A stretch of DNA of 64,000 nucleotides from Streptomyces sp. ISL-98. Its GTDB lineage: Bacteria > Actinomycetota > Actinomycetes > Streptomycetales > Streptomycetaceae. Positions 33,873 through 43,509 of the stretch are shown here, piece after piece. The stretch lies in contig NZ_JAGGPB010000028.1 in assembly GCF_018614055.1 (NCBI RefSeq), positions 1 to 64,000 of the forward strand, in the 5' to 3' direction. The notes beneath the pieces are model-generated. The model had not been told where the DNA came from and searched no databases. It was given only the letters and a program-made list of their open reading frames with translations. The position numbers were made by a program, and so were the translations under genes. Numbering within the stretch: the stretch's first letter is position 1; the number at the start of each line of letters is the position of its first letter.

Positions 33873-36284
33873 ATGAGCGACGACCCACAGCAGCAGCCCC
33901 AGGGCTGGGCACCCCGGGATCCCTCCGCCCCGGTCCCCGGTCAGGCCACCAAGACCGCCAGATCCAGCAAGAGGGACAGGCCGGGCAGACAGCAGCGCAC
34001 GGGCCTGCGCCGTCTGATCCCCACCTGGCGGATGCTGCTCGGCACGCTCCTGCTGCTGGCGCTGCTGCTGTGCGGTGCCTTCGTCGCCGGTTACACGCTC
34101 GTCAAGATCCCGCCGGCCAACAGCGCCGCCACCGCCCAGAGCAACGTCTACCTCTACGCCGACGGCACCCAGCTCGCCCGCGACGGCGAGGTCAACCGCC
34201 AGAACACCACCCTCGCCCACGTCCCCAAGCCCGTCCAGCACACCGTGCTCGCCGCCGAGGACCGGGACTTCTACTCCGAGCCCGCCATCGACCCCAAGGC
34301 GATGGTCCGCGCAGGCTGGAACACTCTCACCGGCAAGGGCAAGCAGTCCGGCTCCACCATCACGCAGCAGTACGTCAAGAACTACTACCTCGGCCAGGAG
34401 CAGACGGTCAGCCGCAAGGTGAAGGAGTTCTTCATCGCGATCAAGCTCAACCGCGAGGAGAGCAAGGACGACATCTTCGAGGGCTACCTCAACACCAGCT
34501 ACTTCGGGCGCAACGCGTACGGCATCCAGGCCGCCGCCCAGGCGTACTACGGCAAGGACATCGACGACGTCGACACCGCGCAGGGCGCCTACCTGGCCTC
34601 GCTCCTCAACGCCCCCAGCGCGTACGACGTCGCCACCCACCCCGAGAACAAGCCGCAGGCCATGGCTCGCTGGAACTACGTACTCGACGGCATGGTCAAG
34701 GAGAAGTGGCTGAGCCCCGCCGACCGCGCCGCGATGAAGTTCCCCATGCCGCAGGTCGCCAAGCCCGCGTCCGGCCTGTCCGGGCAGCGCGGCTACATCG
34801 TGCAGGCCGTCGAGGACTACCTCACCAGCAACAAGATCATCGACGAGGACACGCTCGCCACCGGCGGCTACCGCATCACCACCACCCTCGAAAAGGAGAA
34901 GCAGGACGCCTTCGCCGAGGCCGTGAACGACAATGTGATGTCGAAGATCAGCAAGGACCGAAAGGCCGACCGCAATGTGCGCGTCGGCGGCGCGTCCATC
35001 GACCCGAAGACCGGCAAGGTCGTCGCGATGTACGGCGGCATCGACTACACGAAGCAGTACGTCAACAACGCGACGCGCCGTGACTACCAAGTCGGCTCCA
35101 CTTTCAAGCCGTTCGTCTTCACGTCGGCCGTCGAGAACGGCTCGACCACGCAGGACGGCAGCCCGATCACCCCGAACACGGTCTACGACGGCACGAACAA
35201 GCGGATGGTGCAGGGCCCGGAGGGAGCGACGGGTTACGCCCCCGAGAACGAGGACCAGGCCTCGTACGGCCCCGTGACCGTCCGCACCGCCACCGACAAG
35301 TCCGTCAACTCGGTGTACGCGCAGATGGCGCAGGACGTCGGCCCGTCCAACGTCAAGGAGACGGCCGTCAACCTCGGTCTCCCCTCCAACACCCCCAGTC
35401 TCGACGCCTACCCGTCCATCGCGCTCGGCGTCGCGACCGCCAGCGTCCTCGACATGACGGAGGCGTACGCGACACTCGCCAACCACGGCGAGCACGGCAC
35501 GTACTCGATCGTCGAAAAGGTCACCAAGAGCGGGCAGAACGTCGGACTGCCGATGGAGAGCGCGCAGCCGGCCGTGAACCGCGAGTCCGCCGACACCACG
35601 ACCGCGATCCTGCGGAGCGTCGTCGACGGCGGCACCGGCACGGCGGCCCAGTCCGCGGGCCGTCCCGCCGCGGGCAAGACGGGCACCGCCGAGGAGGACA
35701 AGGCGGCGTGGTTCGCGGGGTACACGCCCGACCTGGCGACGGTCGTCGCGGTGATGGGCCAGGACCCGGACACGGGCGTGCAGAAGCCGCTGTACGGAGC
35801 GCTCGGCCTGCCCCGCATCAACGGCGGCGGGGCGCCCGCCGAGATCTGGGGCCAGTTCACGGCCACCGCCCTCCAGGACAAGGAGGTGCGGGACTTCGAC
35901 CTGGAGGTGGCGGAGGGCGCGGAAGAGCCGGTGGCTCCCCCGTCGTCCGAGCAGCCGGGCACGGGTGAGCCGGAGGAGACCCCGCCCGCGACGAGCGAGA
36001 CACCGAGCAGCCCGGACGACAGGGCGGTGGGCGGCGCGACGGACACGGGCGGGGCGACGACCGGCACCGGCGGCACGGCGGACAGCGGAGGCACGACGGG
36101 CACGGGCGGGGTGACCACCGACACGGGCGGTACGACGGACTCCGGAGGCACGACAGACACGGGCGGGGTGACCACCGACACCGGCGGCACGGGGGACACC
36201 GAGGGCGAAGAGACGGACATGGGCGGCACGACGGGGTCGTCGCCCACGGACGGGCTACTGGGGGGCGGACAGGGCCGCGAGTAA
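33873..36284 (+). CDS. Class A penicillin-binding protein (transglycosylase/transpeptidase)
   Basis: 803 aa bifunctional peptidoglycan synthase. It has a cytosolic basic N-terminus, a single membrane helix (about residues 52-75), and a GT51 transglycosylase domain with catalytic Glu in LAAEDRDFYSEPAIDP and STITQQYVKNYYL. The transpeptidase domain has the SxxK motif GSTFKPFVF, SVN, and KTGTAEEDKAAWFAGYTP. The C-terminal about 115 residues are a low-complexity Gly/Thr/Asp/Pro tail with repeated TDTGG-like units, probably threading into the wall. It is convergent with the SMR gene (18 bases). Confidence 0.92.
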   Translation: MSDDPQQQPQGWAPRDPSAPVPGQATKTARSSKRDRPGRQQRTGLRRLIPTWRMLLGTLLLLALLLCGAFVAGYTLVKIPPANSAATAQSNVYLYADGTQLARDGEVNRQNTTLAHVPKPVQHTVLAAEDRDFYSEPAIDPKAMVRAGWNTLTGKGKQSGSTITQQYVKNYYLGQEQTVSRKVKEFFIAIKLNREESKDDIFEGYLNTSYFGRNAYGIQAAAQAYYGKDIDDVDTAQGAYLASLLNAPSAYDVATHPENKPQAMARWNYVLDGMVKEKWLSPADRAAMKFPMPQVAKPASGLSGQRGYIVQAVEDYLTSNKIIDEDTLATGGYRITTTLEKEKQDAFAEAVNDNVMSKISKDRKADRNVRVGGASIDPKTGKVVAMYGGIDYTKQYVNNATRRDYQVGSTFKPFVFTSAVENGSTTQDGSPITPNTVYDGTNKRMVQGPEGATGYAPENEDQASYGPVTVRTATDKSVNSVYAQMAQDVGPSNVKETAVNLGLPSNTPSLDAYPSIALGVATASVLDMTEAYATLANHGEHGTYSIVEKVTKSGQNVGLPMESAQPAVNRESADTTTAILRSVVDGGTGTAAQSAGRPAAGKTGTAEEDKAAWFAGYTPDLATVVAVMGQDPDTGVQKPLYGALGLPRINGGGAPAEIWGQFTATALQDKEVRDFDLEVAEGAEEPVAPPSSEQPGTGEPEETPPATSETPSSPDDRAVGGATDTGGATTGTGGTADSGGTTGTGGVTTDTGGTTDSGGTTDTGGVTTDTGGTGDTEGEETDMGGTTGSSPTDGLLGGGQGRE

Positions 36285-36302
36285 CGGCAGGGCCCGGATC
36301 CT

Positions 36303-36623
36303 CTAGTGCCCGGACGTCGCCTTCAGCCCCACCACCGCCACCAGCAGCAAGCACACGAAGAAGATCCGGGCCGCGGTGGCCGGCTCACCCAGCACCACCA
36401 TGCCCAGCACAGCCGCGCCTGCCGCACCGATACCGACCCACACGCCGTACGCCGTACCGATCGGCAGTGTCTTGGCCGCGTGCGACAGCAGCAGCATGCT
36501 CGCGACGATCCCCGCACCCGTGAAAACACTGGGCCAGAGCCTCGTAAAACCGTCGGTGTACTTCATCCCGATCGACCAGCCCACCTCAAGCAGACCAGCG
36601 ACGACAAGCAGAACCCAAGCCAT
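36303..36623 (-). CDS. sugE: Small multidrug resistance (SMR) family transporter, SugE-like
   Basis: 106 aa, four membrane helices. The essential membrane Glu lies in LVVAGLLEVGWSIGMKYTDGF, and the helix-3 signature is IGTAYGVWVGIGAAGAAVLGMVVLGEP. SugE/Gdx-type members export guanidinium, while QacE/EmrE types export cations more broadly; the WSIGMKYT pattern points to the SugE side. The ATG at 36623 gives the normal family length; longer in-frame starts do not. I looked for a guanidine riboswitch in the leader and did not find one. Confidence 0.88.
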   Translation of the reverse strand: MAWVLLVVAGLLEVGWSIGMKYTDGFTRLWPSVFTGAGIVASMLLLSHAAKTLPIGTAYGVWVGIGAAGAAVLGMVVLGEPATAARIFFVCLLLVAVVGLKATSGH

Positions 36624-36747
36624 GACGGACGGCACCTCCGAAGCGAAACGCGGAATCAACGGATTCAACGGGGGAGCGTCGTCTTTGCGATTCCAACCCG
36701 GTACGGCGCGTCTCGTCGGGGTGCTTCCAAGGTAGCAAGGCGCAGAC

Positions 36748-36781
36748 GTAAGGGCCGGTGACACTGGTCACCGGCCCTTAC
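36748..36781. terminator. Strong perfect hairpin downstream of the GroES-like gene
   Basis: Perfect 15-bp arms (36748-36762 and 36767-36781, core AAGGGCCGGTGAC) around a 4-base loop ACTG. It follows the stop of the GroES-like gene by 29 bases, separating it from the SMR gene on the same strand. Confidence 0.8.
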
Positions 36782-36810
36782 CGCCCCGTACCGCTACAGA
36801 TCCCGTACCG

Positions 36811-37146
36811 CTACAGATACAGGCCCGTGGAGTCATCAGAGACCCGCTCGGAAGCCACCGCATGCAAATCGCGCTCGCGCATCAGCACGTACGCGATGCC
36901 GCGTACCTCGACCTCCGCCCGGTCCTCCGGGTCGTACAGCACCCGGTCGCCCGGCACCACGGTCCGTACGTTCTGGCCGACCGCGACCACCTCGGCCCAG
37001 GCCAGCCGCTTGCCGACCGCCGCGGTCGCCGGAATCAGAATGCCGCCGCCCGAGCGCCGCTCGCCCTCGGGGGTGTCGGACCTGACCAGGACCCGGTCGT
37101 GCAGCATGCGGATGGGCAGCTTGTCGTGTGTGGGGTTCTCGCTCAC
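36811..37146 (-). CDS. GroES-like co-chaperone family protein
   Basis: 111 aa. The chaperonin-10 fold is recognisable in IRMLHDRVLVRSDTPEGERRSGGGILIPATA and in AEVVAVGQNVRTVVPGDRVLYDPED. The mobile-loop region (SGGGILIP) is retained. It is somewhat diverged and stands alone without groEL, so it is probably a paralogue of the main groES rather than the housekeeping copy. GTG start at 37146; a terminator follows. Confidence 0.82.
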   Translation of the reverse strand: MSENPTHDKLPIRMLHDRVLVRSDTPEGERRSGGGILIPATAAVGKRLAWAEVVAVGQNVRTVVPGDRVLYDPEDRAEVEVRGIAYVLMRERDLHAVASERVSDDSTGLYL

Positions 37147-37189
37147 GCCCCGAACCTACCTGCCCACGGGCCCGTCGTACGCCGCTGGG

Positions 37190-37510
37190 TCAGCCCCGCC
37201 TGCGGCGTGCCGACAGCGCGAACAGTCCTACGATCCCCACGGCCACCAGTGCCACCGGTACGAGCCGCTCAAGACGCGGGGCCCCGTCCTCGGACACGAA
37301 CTGCGCCTTGACGTCGGACACGGCCCGGTTCGCCGCGACCAGCGCACGGCCCGCGGTCCGGTCGACGGTCGAGGCGACTTTCGCCTTCGCGTCGCCGACG
37401 ATCGTCTTCGGGTGCAGCCGCACGCCGATCTCGTCGAGCGTGACGGCCAGCTGGTCGCGCCGGCTCTTGATGTCCGCCTCGATCTGCGCAGGGGTCCTGG
37501 CATCCGACAC
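37190..37510 (-). CDS. DUF3618 domain membrane protein
   Basis: 106 aa. The DUF3618 signature TPAQIEADIKSRRDQLAVTLDEIGVRLHPKTIVGDAKAKV is followed by a single C-terminal membrane helix (LVPVALVAVGIVGLFAL) with a basic cytosolic end. The family often sits near alkyl hydroperoxide or Bcp-type genes in actinobacteria, and here it is divergent from the bcp gene (163-base gap). Function unknown. GTG start. Confidence 0.82.
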   Translation of the reverse strand: MSDARTPAQIEADIKSRRDQLAVTLDEIGVRLHPKTIVGDAKAKVASTVDRTAGRALVAANRAVSDVKAQFVSEDGAPRLERLVPVALVAVGIVGLFALSARRRRG

Positions 37511-37673
37511 TGCGCTGCCTCCGTGGTCGTGGGCCGAATCCGGTAGTTCTTCGTCGACAGTCTGTCAGCTCGGGCCGTCACACACCCCACGGCACCCCCA
37601 TTACGCTCAAGGGCGTAATCCTAATTTCGTTCCCATATCCCGCACCCATCGCGCACCGCACGAGGAGACCTTG

Positions 37674-38141
37674 ATGAGCGAGCGACTCCAGCCCGGCGAC
37701 CCCGCCCCCGCCTTCACCCTGCCCGACGCGGACGGCAACGAGATCTCCCTCGCCGCCCACAAGGGCCGCAAGGTCATCGTCTACTTCTACCCGGCCGCCC
37801 TGACCCCCGGCTGCACCAAGCAGGCCTGCGACTTCACCGACAACCTGGACCTGCTGGCCGGGGCGGGATACGACGTCATCGGCGTCTCGCCCGACAAGCC
37901 GGAGAAGCTCGCGAAGTTCCGCGACAAGGAGGACCTCAAGGTCACCCTGGTCGGCGACCCGGAGAAGGAAGTCCTCACGGCGTACGGCGCGTACGGCGAG
38001 AAGAAGCTGTACGGCAAGACGGTGGTGGGCGTGATCCGCTCGACGTTCGTCGTCGACGAGGACGGCAAGATCGAGCGCGCGCTCTACAACGTGAAGGCGA
38101 CGGGCCACGTAGCGAAGATCATCAAGGACCTGGCCATCTGA
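37674..38141 (+). CDS. bcp: Thioredoxin-dependent peroxiredoxin (Bcp/PrxQ)
   Basis: 155 aa. It reduces peroxides using thioredoxin. The peroxidatic motif is YFYPAALTPGCTKQACDFTD, with the resolving Cys five residues after the peroxidatic Cys, as in PrxQ. STFVVDEDGKIERALYNVKATGHVAKI near the end is also family-typical. The ATG follows GAGGAGACCTTG. It appears monocistronic; tRNA-Leu lies 37 bases downstream. Confidence 0.92.
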   Translation: MSERLQPGDPAPAFTLPDADGNEISLAAHKGRKVIVYFYPAALTPGCTKQACDFTDNLDLLAGAGYDVIGVSPDKPEKLAKFRDKEDLKVTLVGDPEKEVLTAYGAYGEKKLYGKTVVGVIRSTFVVDEDGKIERALYNVKATGHVAKIIKDLAI

Positions 38142-38178
38142 TCACCACCGCCCGGCCAGTACGATGGCCGGGCGGCTG

Positions 38179-38262
38179 GCGGCCGTGGTGGAATTGGCAG
38201 TCACGCTGGGTTTAGGTCCCAGTGGGGTAACTCCCGTGAGGGTTCGAGTCCCTCCGGCCGCA
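38179..38262 (+). tRNA. tRNA-Leu (UAG anticodon)
   Basis: 84 bases. The 7-bp acceptor stem is GCGGCCG (38179-38185) pairing with CGGCCGC (38255-38261), with discriminator A. The anticodon stem CTGGG/CCCAG encloses the loop TTTAGGT, giving UAG (Leu, CUA codons). A long variable arm and the T-loop GGTTCGAGTCC are present. The CCA end is not encoded. Confidence 0.95.
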
Positions 38263-38276
38263 CACATCGACTCCGG

Positions 38277-38882
38277 CTATCGGCCCAGGAGTTCACGCAC
38301 CACCGGGACAAGGGCACGGAAGGCCTTGCCCCGGTGGCTGATCGCGTTCTTCTCGGACGCCGACAGCTCCGCGCAGGTGCGCGTCTCGCTGTCCGGCTGG
38401 AGGATCGGGTCGTAGCCGAAGCCGCCCGTGCCCGAAGGGGTGTGGCGCAGGGTGCCCATGAGGCGGCCCTCGACCACGCGTTCCGTGCCGTCGGGGAGGG
38501 CGAGGGCTGCCGCGCAGGCGAAGTGGGCGCCACGGTGGGCGTCGTCGATGTCCGCGAGCTGGGCCAGCAGCAGGTTGAGGTTCGCGGCGTCGTCGCCGTG
38601 GGTGCCCGACCAGCGGGCGGAGAAGATGCCAGGGGCGCCGTTCAGGACGTCCACGCACAGGCCCGAGTCGTCGGCGACGGCCGGGAGGCCGGTGGCCTGT
38701 GCCATGGCGTGGGCCTTGAGCAGGGCGTTTTCGGCGAAGGTGACGCCGGTTTCCTTGACGTCGGGGATGTCGGGGTACGCGTCCGCGCCGACGAGGTCAT
38801 GGGTGAGACCTGCGTCGGCGAGGATCGCGTGGAGCTCGGTGATTTTCCCGGCGTTGCGGGTGGCGAGGATCAGGCGCGTCAT
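38277..38882 (-). CDS. rdgB: RdgB/HAM1-family non-canonical purine NTP pyrophosphatase
   Basis: 201 aa. It removes dITP and XTP from the nucleotide pool. The N-terminal LILATRNAGKITELHAIL carries the TxNxxK substrate motif, VADDSGLCVDVLNGAPGIFSARW is the metal-binding region, and GTGGFGYDPI and SHRGKAFRAL complete the family set. It ends 15 bases from the tRNA gene, in opposite orientation. It is followed upstream on the same strand by a lipoprotein gene and rph; the rph-rdgB linkage is common in bacteria. Confidence 0.92.
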   Translation of the reverse strand: MTRLILATRNAGKITELHAILADAGLTHDLVGADAYPDIPDVKETGVTFAENALLKAHAMAQATGLPAVADDSGLCVDVLNGAPGIFSARWSGTHGDDAANLNLLLAQLADIDDAHRGAHFACAAALALPDGTERVVEGRLMGTLRHTPSGTGGFGYDPILQPDSETRTCAELSASEKNAISHRGKAFRALVPVVRELLGR

Positions 38883-38893
38883 GCCACCAGTAT

Positions 38894-39277
38894 TTACGAC
38901 GTGCAGACGTTGCCGATTTCCTTGGCCGCGTCGGTGACCGGGCTCACGTCGGGGGTGCTGTCGCCGTCCTCGATGGCCTTGCGGACGTTGTCCACAGCCT
39001 TGTTGAGGTCGTCGACGGCCTTGTCGAGATCCGCGTTGTCGGTCTTGTCGCCGAGGTCGTTCAGTTCCTTGTCGATGTCGTCGAGAGCCTTTTCCGCCTT
39101 CAGCGGGTCGTCGGCGGCACTGGAAACGGCCTCCGTCAGCTTGTCGACGCTGTTCGCGATGGAGTCGGCGGTCTGAACGCAGTCCAGCGCCTTGTCCACG
39201 GCGCCGCAGCCGACCGCTGCGGTGAGCGTGAGCAAGGTGGCGGATATGGCGAGTGCGGTGCGGAGGCGCGAGGCCAT
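38894..39277 (-). CDS. Putative lipoprotein, helical, unknown function
   Basis: 127 aa. A signal peptide ends at a Cys in the context LTAAVGC (lipobox-like), giving a small lipid-anchored protein. The mature part is almost wholly helical and charged, with heptad-like spacing (LDDIDKELNDLGDKTDNADLDKAVDDLNKAVDNVRKAI), probably a coiled coil, and ends in a second Cys (IGNVCTS). A GGGAGGGAC ribosome site precedes the ATG. It sits between rdgB and rph. Confidence 0.75.
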   Translation of the reverse strand: MASRLRTALAISATLLTLTAAVGCGAVDKALDCVQTADSIANSVDKLTEAVSSAADDPLKAEKALDDIDKELNDLGDKTDNADLDKAVDDLNKAVDNVRKAIEDGDSTPDVSPVTDAAKEIGNVCTS

Positions 39278-39384
39278 GGAACGGTCCCTCCCGGAGGTGG
39301 CAGTGCGGACGGGCACACGGTTTTGTCCGTACGCCCGTATTCGTTACGACGCGTGGGGCGCGTACGCGGTTGCTCGGCCCGGGC

Positions 39385-40110
39385 TCAGCCCTGCAGAGCC
39401 TCGGTCTGGAGTGCGGTGAGGTCGGCGCAGCCGCCGGTGGCGAGGTCGAGGAGGGCGTTCAGTTCCTTGCGGTCGAACGGCTCGGCCTCGGCGGTGCCCT
39501 GGACTTCGACGAAGCGGCCGTCGCCGGTGCAGACGACGTTCATGTCGGTCTCGGCGCGTACGTCCTCCTCGTAGCAGAGGTCGAGGAGCGGTTCGCCGTC
39601 GATGATGCCGACGCTGACGGCGGCGACGGTGCCGGTGAGCGGCTTGCGGCCGGGCTTGATGAGCTTCTTGGCCTGGCCCCAGGCGACCGCGTCGGCCAGG
39701 GCGACGTATGCCCCGGTGATCGCGGCGGTGCGGGTGCCGCCGTCGGCCTGGAGCACGTCGCAGTCCAGGACGATCGTGTTCTCGCCGAGGGCCTTGTAGT
39801 CGATGACCGCGCGGAGGGACCGGCCGATGAGGCGCGAGATCTCGTGCGTACGGCCGCCGATCTTGCCGCGTACGGATTCGCGGTCGCCGCGGGTGTTGGT
39901 GGAGCGGGGCAGCATCGAGTACTCGGAGGTGACCCAGCCTTCACCGCTGCCCTTGCGCCAGCGCGGGACGCCTTCGGAGAAGGAGGCGGTGCAGAAGACC
40001 TTCGTGTCGCCGAAGGCGATGAGGACGGAGCCCTCGGCGTGCTTGCTCCATCCGCGTTCGATGGTGACCGGGCGGAGCTGTTCGGGGGTGCGGCCGTCGA
40101 TTCGAGACAT
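39385..40110 (-). CDS. rph: Ribonuclease PH
   Basis: 241 aa phosphorolytic 3' exoribonuclease that trims tRNA 3' ends. Diagnostic stretches: MSRIDGRTPEQLRPVTIERGWSKHAEGSVLIAFGDTKVFCTAS, GWVTSEYSMLPRSTNTR, RTHEISRLIGRSLRAV, DCDVLQADGGTRTAAITGA with the catalytic Asp. Full length. It heads the rph-lipoprotein-rdgB group. Confidence 0.95.
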   Translation of the reverse strand: MSRIDGRTPEQLRPVTIERGWSKHAEGSVLIAFGDTKVFCTASFSEGVPRWRKGSGEGWVTSEYSMLPRSTNTRGDRESVRGKIGGRTHEISRLIGRSLRAVIDYKALGENTIVLDCDVLQADGGTRTAAITGAYVALADAVAWGQAKKLIKPGRKPLTGTVAAVSVGIIDGEPLLDLCYEEDVRAETDMNVVCTGDGRFVEVQGTAEAEPFDRKELNALLDLATGGCADLTALQTEALQG

Positions 40111-40145
40111 GCTGTCGAGCCTAGCCGGTGGCCGCGCATGCGTGA

Positions 40146-40176
40146 GGGGCCCGTTCCGGTGGTCGGAACGGGCCCC
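40146..40176 (-). terminator. Hairpin after nagF
   Basis: Perfect 13-bp arms GGGGCCCGTTCCG (40146-40158) and CGGAACGGGCCCC (40164-40176) with a 5-base loop, between the nagF stop and the rph start, both on the minus strand. Confidence 0.8.
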
Positions 40177-40239
40177 CTGCGGTGAGACGGCGGTGACTGA
40201 GCCGTGAGTCGGGCGTAAGTCAGGGGCAGGTCGGGTGGG

Positions 40240-40473
40240 TCACATCATGTCTTCGATGTCGGCGGCGATCGGGTCGGCGTCGGTGCCGATGACGACCTGG
40301 ATCGCGGTGCCCATCTTGACGACGCCGTGGGCGCCTGCGGCCTTCAGTGCGGCCTCGTCGACCTTGCTGGGGTCGAGGACCTCGGTGCGGAGGCGGGTGA
40401 TGCAGCCTTCGATCTCGTCGATGTTCTCGATACCGCCGAGGCCGGCGACGATCTTCTCAGCCTTGCTGGCCAT
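40240..40473 (-). CDS. nagF: PTS EIIB component for N-acetylglucosamine
   Basis: 77-aa EIIB domain that passes phosphate from EIIA to the sugar in the membrane EIIC. The phospho-Cys lies in IDEIEGCITRLRTEV. It corresponds by order (next to rph and divergent from two EIIC genes) to nagF of S. coelicolor. The ATG at 40473 gives the expected length. It shares a divergent promoter region with nagE1, which has a dre site, so control by DasR is likely. Confidence 0.9.
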   Translation of the reverse strand: MASKAEKIVAGLGGIENIDEIEGCITRLRTEVLDPSKVDEAALKAAGAHGVVKMGTAIQVVIGTDADPIAADIEDMM

Positions 40474-40636
40474 GTCTTTCTCCCTGTTGTCCAAAGCACG
40501 AAGTCCCGGCCCACCGTGGCCGCTTTGCCACGGTAACTCACGGTTGGCCCAACTTCACGGGCGAGTAACTGCCCTGTACCGAATGATGGCGATCACCGGT
40601 GCCCCGTCTTCCGGCCGAGCTCCGGACCGTACCGCA

Positions 40637-40652
40637 ACTGGTCTACACCAGT
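40637..40652. promoter_or_regulatory. DasR operator (dre) between nagF and nagE1
   Basis: ACTGGTCTACACCAGT, a near-perfect match to the dre consensus A(C/G)TGGTCTAGACCA(C/G)T, 42 bases before the nagE1 ATG. DasR repression relieved by GlcN-6-P is known for GlcNAc genes. Confidence 0.9.
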
Positions 40653-40694
40653 ATGCAACGCTCGCCAGACCTCGCTAGCTCCGGGAGGACGCCG

Positions 40695-42005
40695 ATGAGT
40701 TCGACCAGCGGGGCTGCGGGCGCGGCCGCCCCGGAGAAGAGCTGGTGGAGCGGGCTTTTCCAGGGGCTTCAGAAGATGGGGCGCAGCCTCCAGCTCCCCA
40801 TCGCCGTACTCCCGGCGGCCGGCATCCTCAACCGCCTCGGCCAGCCCGATGTGTTCGGCGAGGACGGTCTCGGCTGGAACGACGTGGCCAAGGTGATGGC
40901 CGGAGCCGGTGGCGCGCTGCTCGACGGAAGCCTCGGCCTGCCCCTGCTGTTCTGCGTGGGTGTCGCGATCGGCATGGCGAAGAAGTCGGACGGCTCGACG
41001 GCGCTGGCGGCCGTGGCCGGCTTCCTCGTCTACTACAACGTGCTGCACCAGTTCCCCAAGGGCTGCGAGGGCGGCGCCAAGGCGGTCGCGACCGGCTGTC
41101 AGACGGCGGACGGCGCGGTCGTCGCGTTCACGTACCAGAACCCGGGGGTCTTCGGCGGCATCGTCGTGGGCCTGCTCGCCGCCTGGTTCTGGCAGCGCTA
41201 CCACCGCGTGAAGCTGGTCGACTGGCTCGGCTTCTTCAACGGACGCCGACTCGTGCCGATCATCATGTCGTTCGTCGCGATCGCCTTCGCCGCGCTCTGC
41301 CTGTGGATCTGGCCGCCGATCGGTGACGCCCTGGAGGACTTCAGCGACTGGCTGGTGGGGCTCGGCGCGTGGGGCTCGGGCATCTTCGGCGTCGCGAACC
41401 GCGCACTCCTGGTCGTCGGTCTGCACCAGTTCCTCAACGTGCCCGTCTGGTTCCAGTTCGGTACGTACACCAAGCCGGACGGCACGGTGGTGCACGGTGA
41501 CATCAACATGTTCCTGGCGGGTGACCCCACCGCGGGCTGGTCCACGACCGGCTTCTTCCCGATCATGATGTTCGCCCTCCCGGCGGCGGCCCTGGCGATC
41601 ACGCACTGCGCGAAGCCGCGGCGGCGCAAGCAGGTCGGTGGCCTGATGCTTTCGGTCGCCCTGACGTCGTTCGTCACCGGCATCACCGAGCCGATCGAGT
41701 ATTCGTTCCTCTTCATCGCCCCTGTGCTGTACGCGATCCACGCCGTGCTCACGGGTGTCTCGATGGCCGTGACCTGGGCACTTGGCGTGAAGGACGGATT
41801 CAGCTTCTCGGCGGGACTGATCGACTACGTCATCAACTGGAGCCTGGCGACCAGACCATGGCTGATCATTCCGATCGGTCTGGGCTTCGCGGTCATCTAT
41901 TACGTGATCTTCCGGTTCGCGATCATCAAGTTCAATCTGCCGACTCCCGGACGGGAGCCGGACGAATTGGAGGAGGAGATCGAGCGGGATATCACGAAGG
42001 CATAG
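40695..42005 (+). CDS. nagE1: PTS EIIC permease, GlcNAc/glucose family (NagE1-like)
   Basis: 436-aa membrane transporter domain without EIIA or EIIB. Typical EIIC features: MGRSLQLPIAVLPAAGILNRLG at the start, AKKSDGSTALAAVAGFLVYYNVL, GRRLVPIIMSFVAI, HQFLNVPVWFQFG, and the substrate-site motif TGITEPIEYSFLFIAPVLYAIHA. ATG after GGGAGGAC. It is the upstream of two adjacent EIIC paralogues; in S. coelicolor the second (nagE2) is the main GlcNAc permease, and the role of this one is less clear. Confidence 0.88.
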   Translation: MSSTSGAAGAAAPEKSWWSGLFQGLQKMGRSLQLPIAVLPAAGILNRLGQPDVFGEDGLGWNDVAKVMAGAGGALLDGSLGLPLLFCVGVAIGMAKKSDGSTALAAVAGFLVYYNVLHQFPKGCEGGAKAVATGCQTADGAVVAFTYQNPGVFGGIVVGLLAAWFWQRYHRVKLVDWLGFFNGRRLVPIIMSFVAIAFAALCLWIWPPIGDALEDFSDWLVGLGAWGSGIFGVANRALLVVGLHQFLNVPVWFQFGTYTKPDGTVVHGDINMFLAGDPTAGWSTTGFFPIMMFALPAAALAITHCAKPRRRKQVGGLMLSVALTSFVTGITEPIEYSFLFIAPVLYAIHAVLTGVSMAVTWALGVKDGFSFSAGLIDYVINWSLATRPWLIIPIGLGFAVIYYVIFRFAIIKFNLPTPGREPDELEEEIERDITKA

Positions 42006-42055
42006 GACGGGAGCATGGAAGCGGGGGTTCCTTATCTGTCCTTCACCGTGCTAAA

Positions 42056-42088
42056 ACTGGTCTACACCACTGAGTGGTGTAGACCACG
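42056..42088. promoter_or_regulatory. Two overlapping dre sites forming a 29-bp palindrome upstream of nagE2
   Basis: Site 1 is ACTGGTCTACACCACT (42056-42071); site 2 is AGTGGTGTAGACCACG (42073-42088). They are inverted copies of each other, so 42058-42086 is a perfect palindrome around one base. The pair lies about 80 bases before the nagE2 ATG and could bind two DasR dimers. Confidence 0.88.
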
Positions 42089-42168
42089 TGGCGAATGCGC
42101 CGCGTTACCCGGAGATGCCGCCGTCCCCCATTTCCCCCTGGCGGCGCCTTTGCCCCCTGGAGGAATTG

Positions 42169-43434
<1,266 letters not shown>

Positions 43435-43454
43435 GCCGCTGGCTGTACCTACGA

Positions 43455-43490
43455 GAGGGCCCCCGGACCGCTGTCGGTCCGGGGGCCCTC
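43455..43490 (+). terminator. Terminator of nagE2
   Basis: Perfect 16-bp arms beginning GAGGGCCCCCGGACCG (43455-43470, paired with 43475-43490), loop CTGT, followed by TTCGT. Confidence 0.85.
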
Positions 43491-43509
43491 TTCGTACTGC
43501 TCAGGCTGC

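Noticed and set aside
36624..36747. Possible guanidine riboswitch upstream of the SugE-like gene
   Set aside because: The leader lacks the paired ACGR loops of the guanidine-II type and the conserved core of the guanidine-I type; I saw only a generic GC-rich leader.
38179..38262. tRNA as integration site for the R-M island
   Set aside because: The tRNA-Leu gene is 14 kb from the island and intact, with no integrase or duplicated 3' end nearby.
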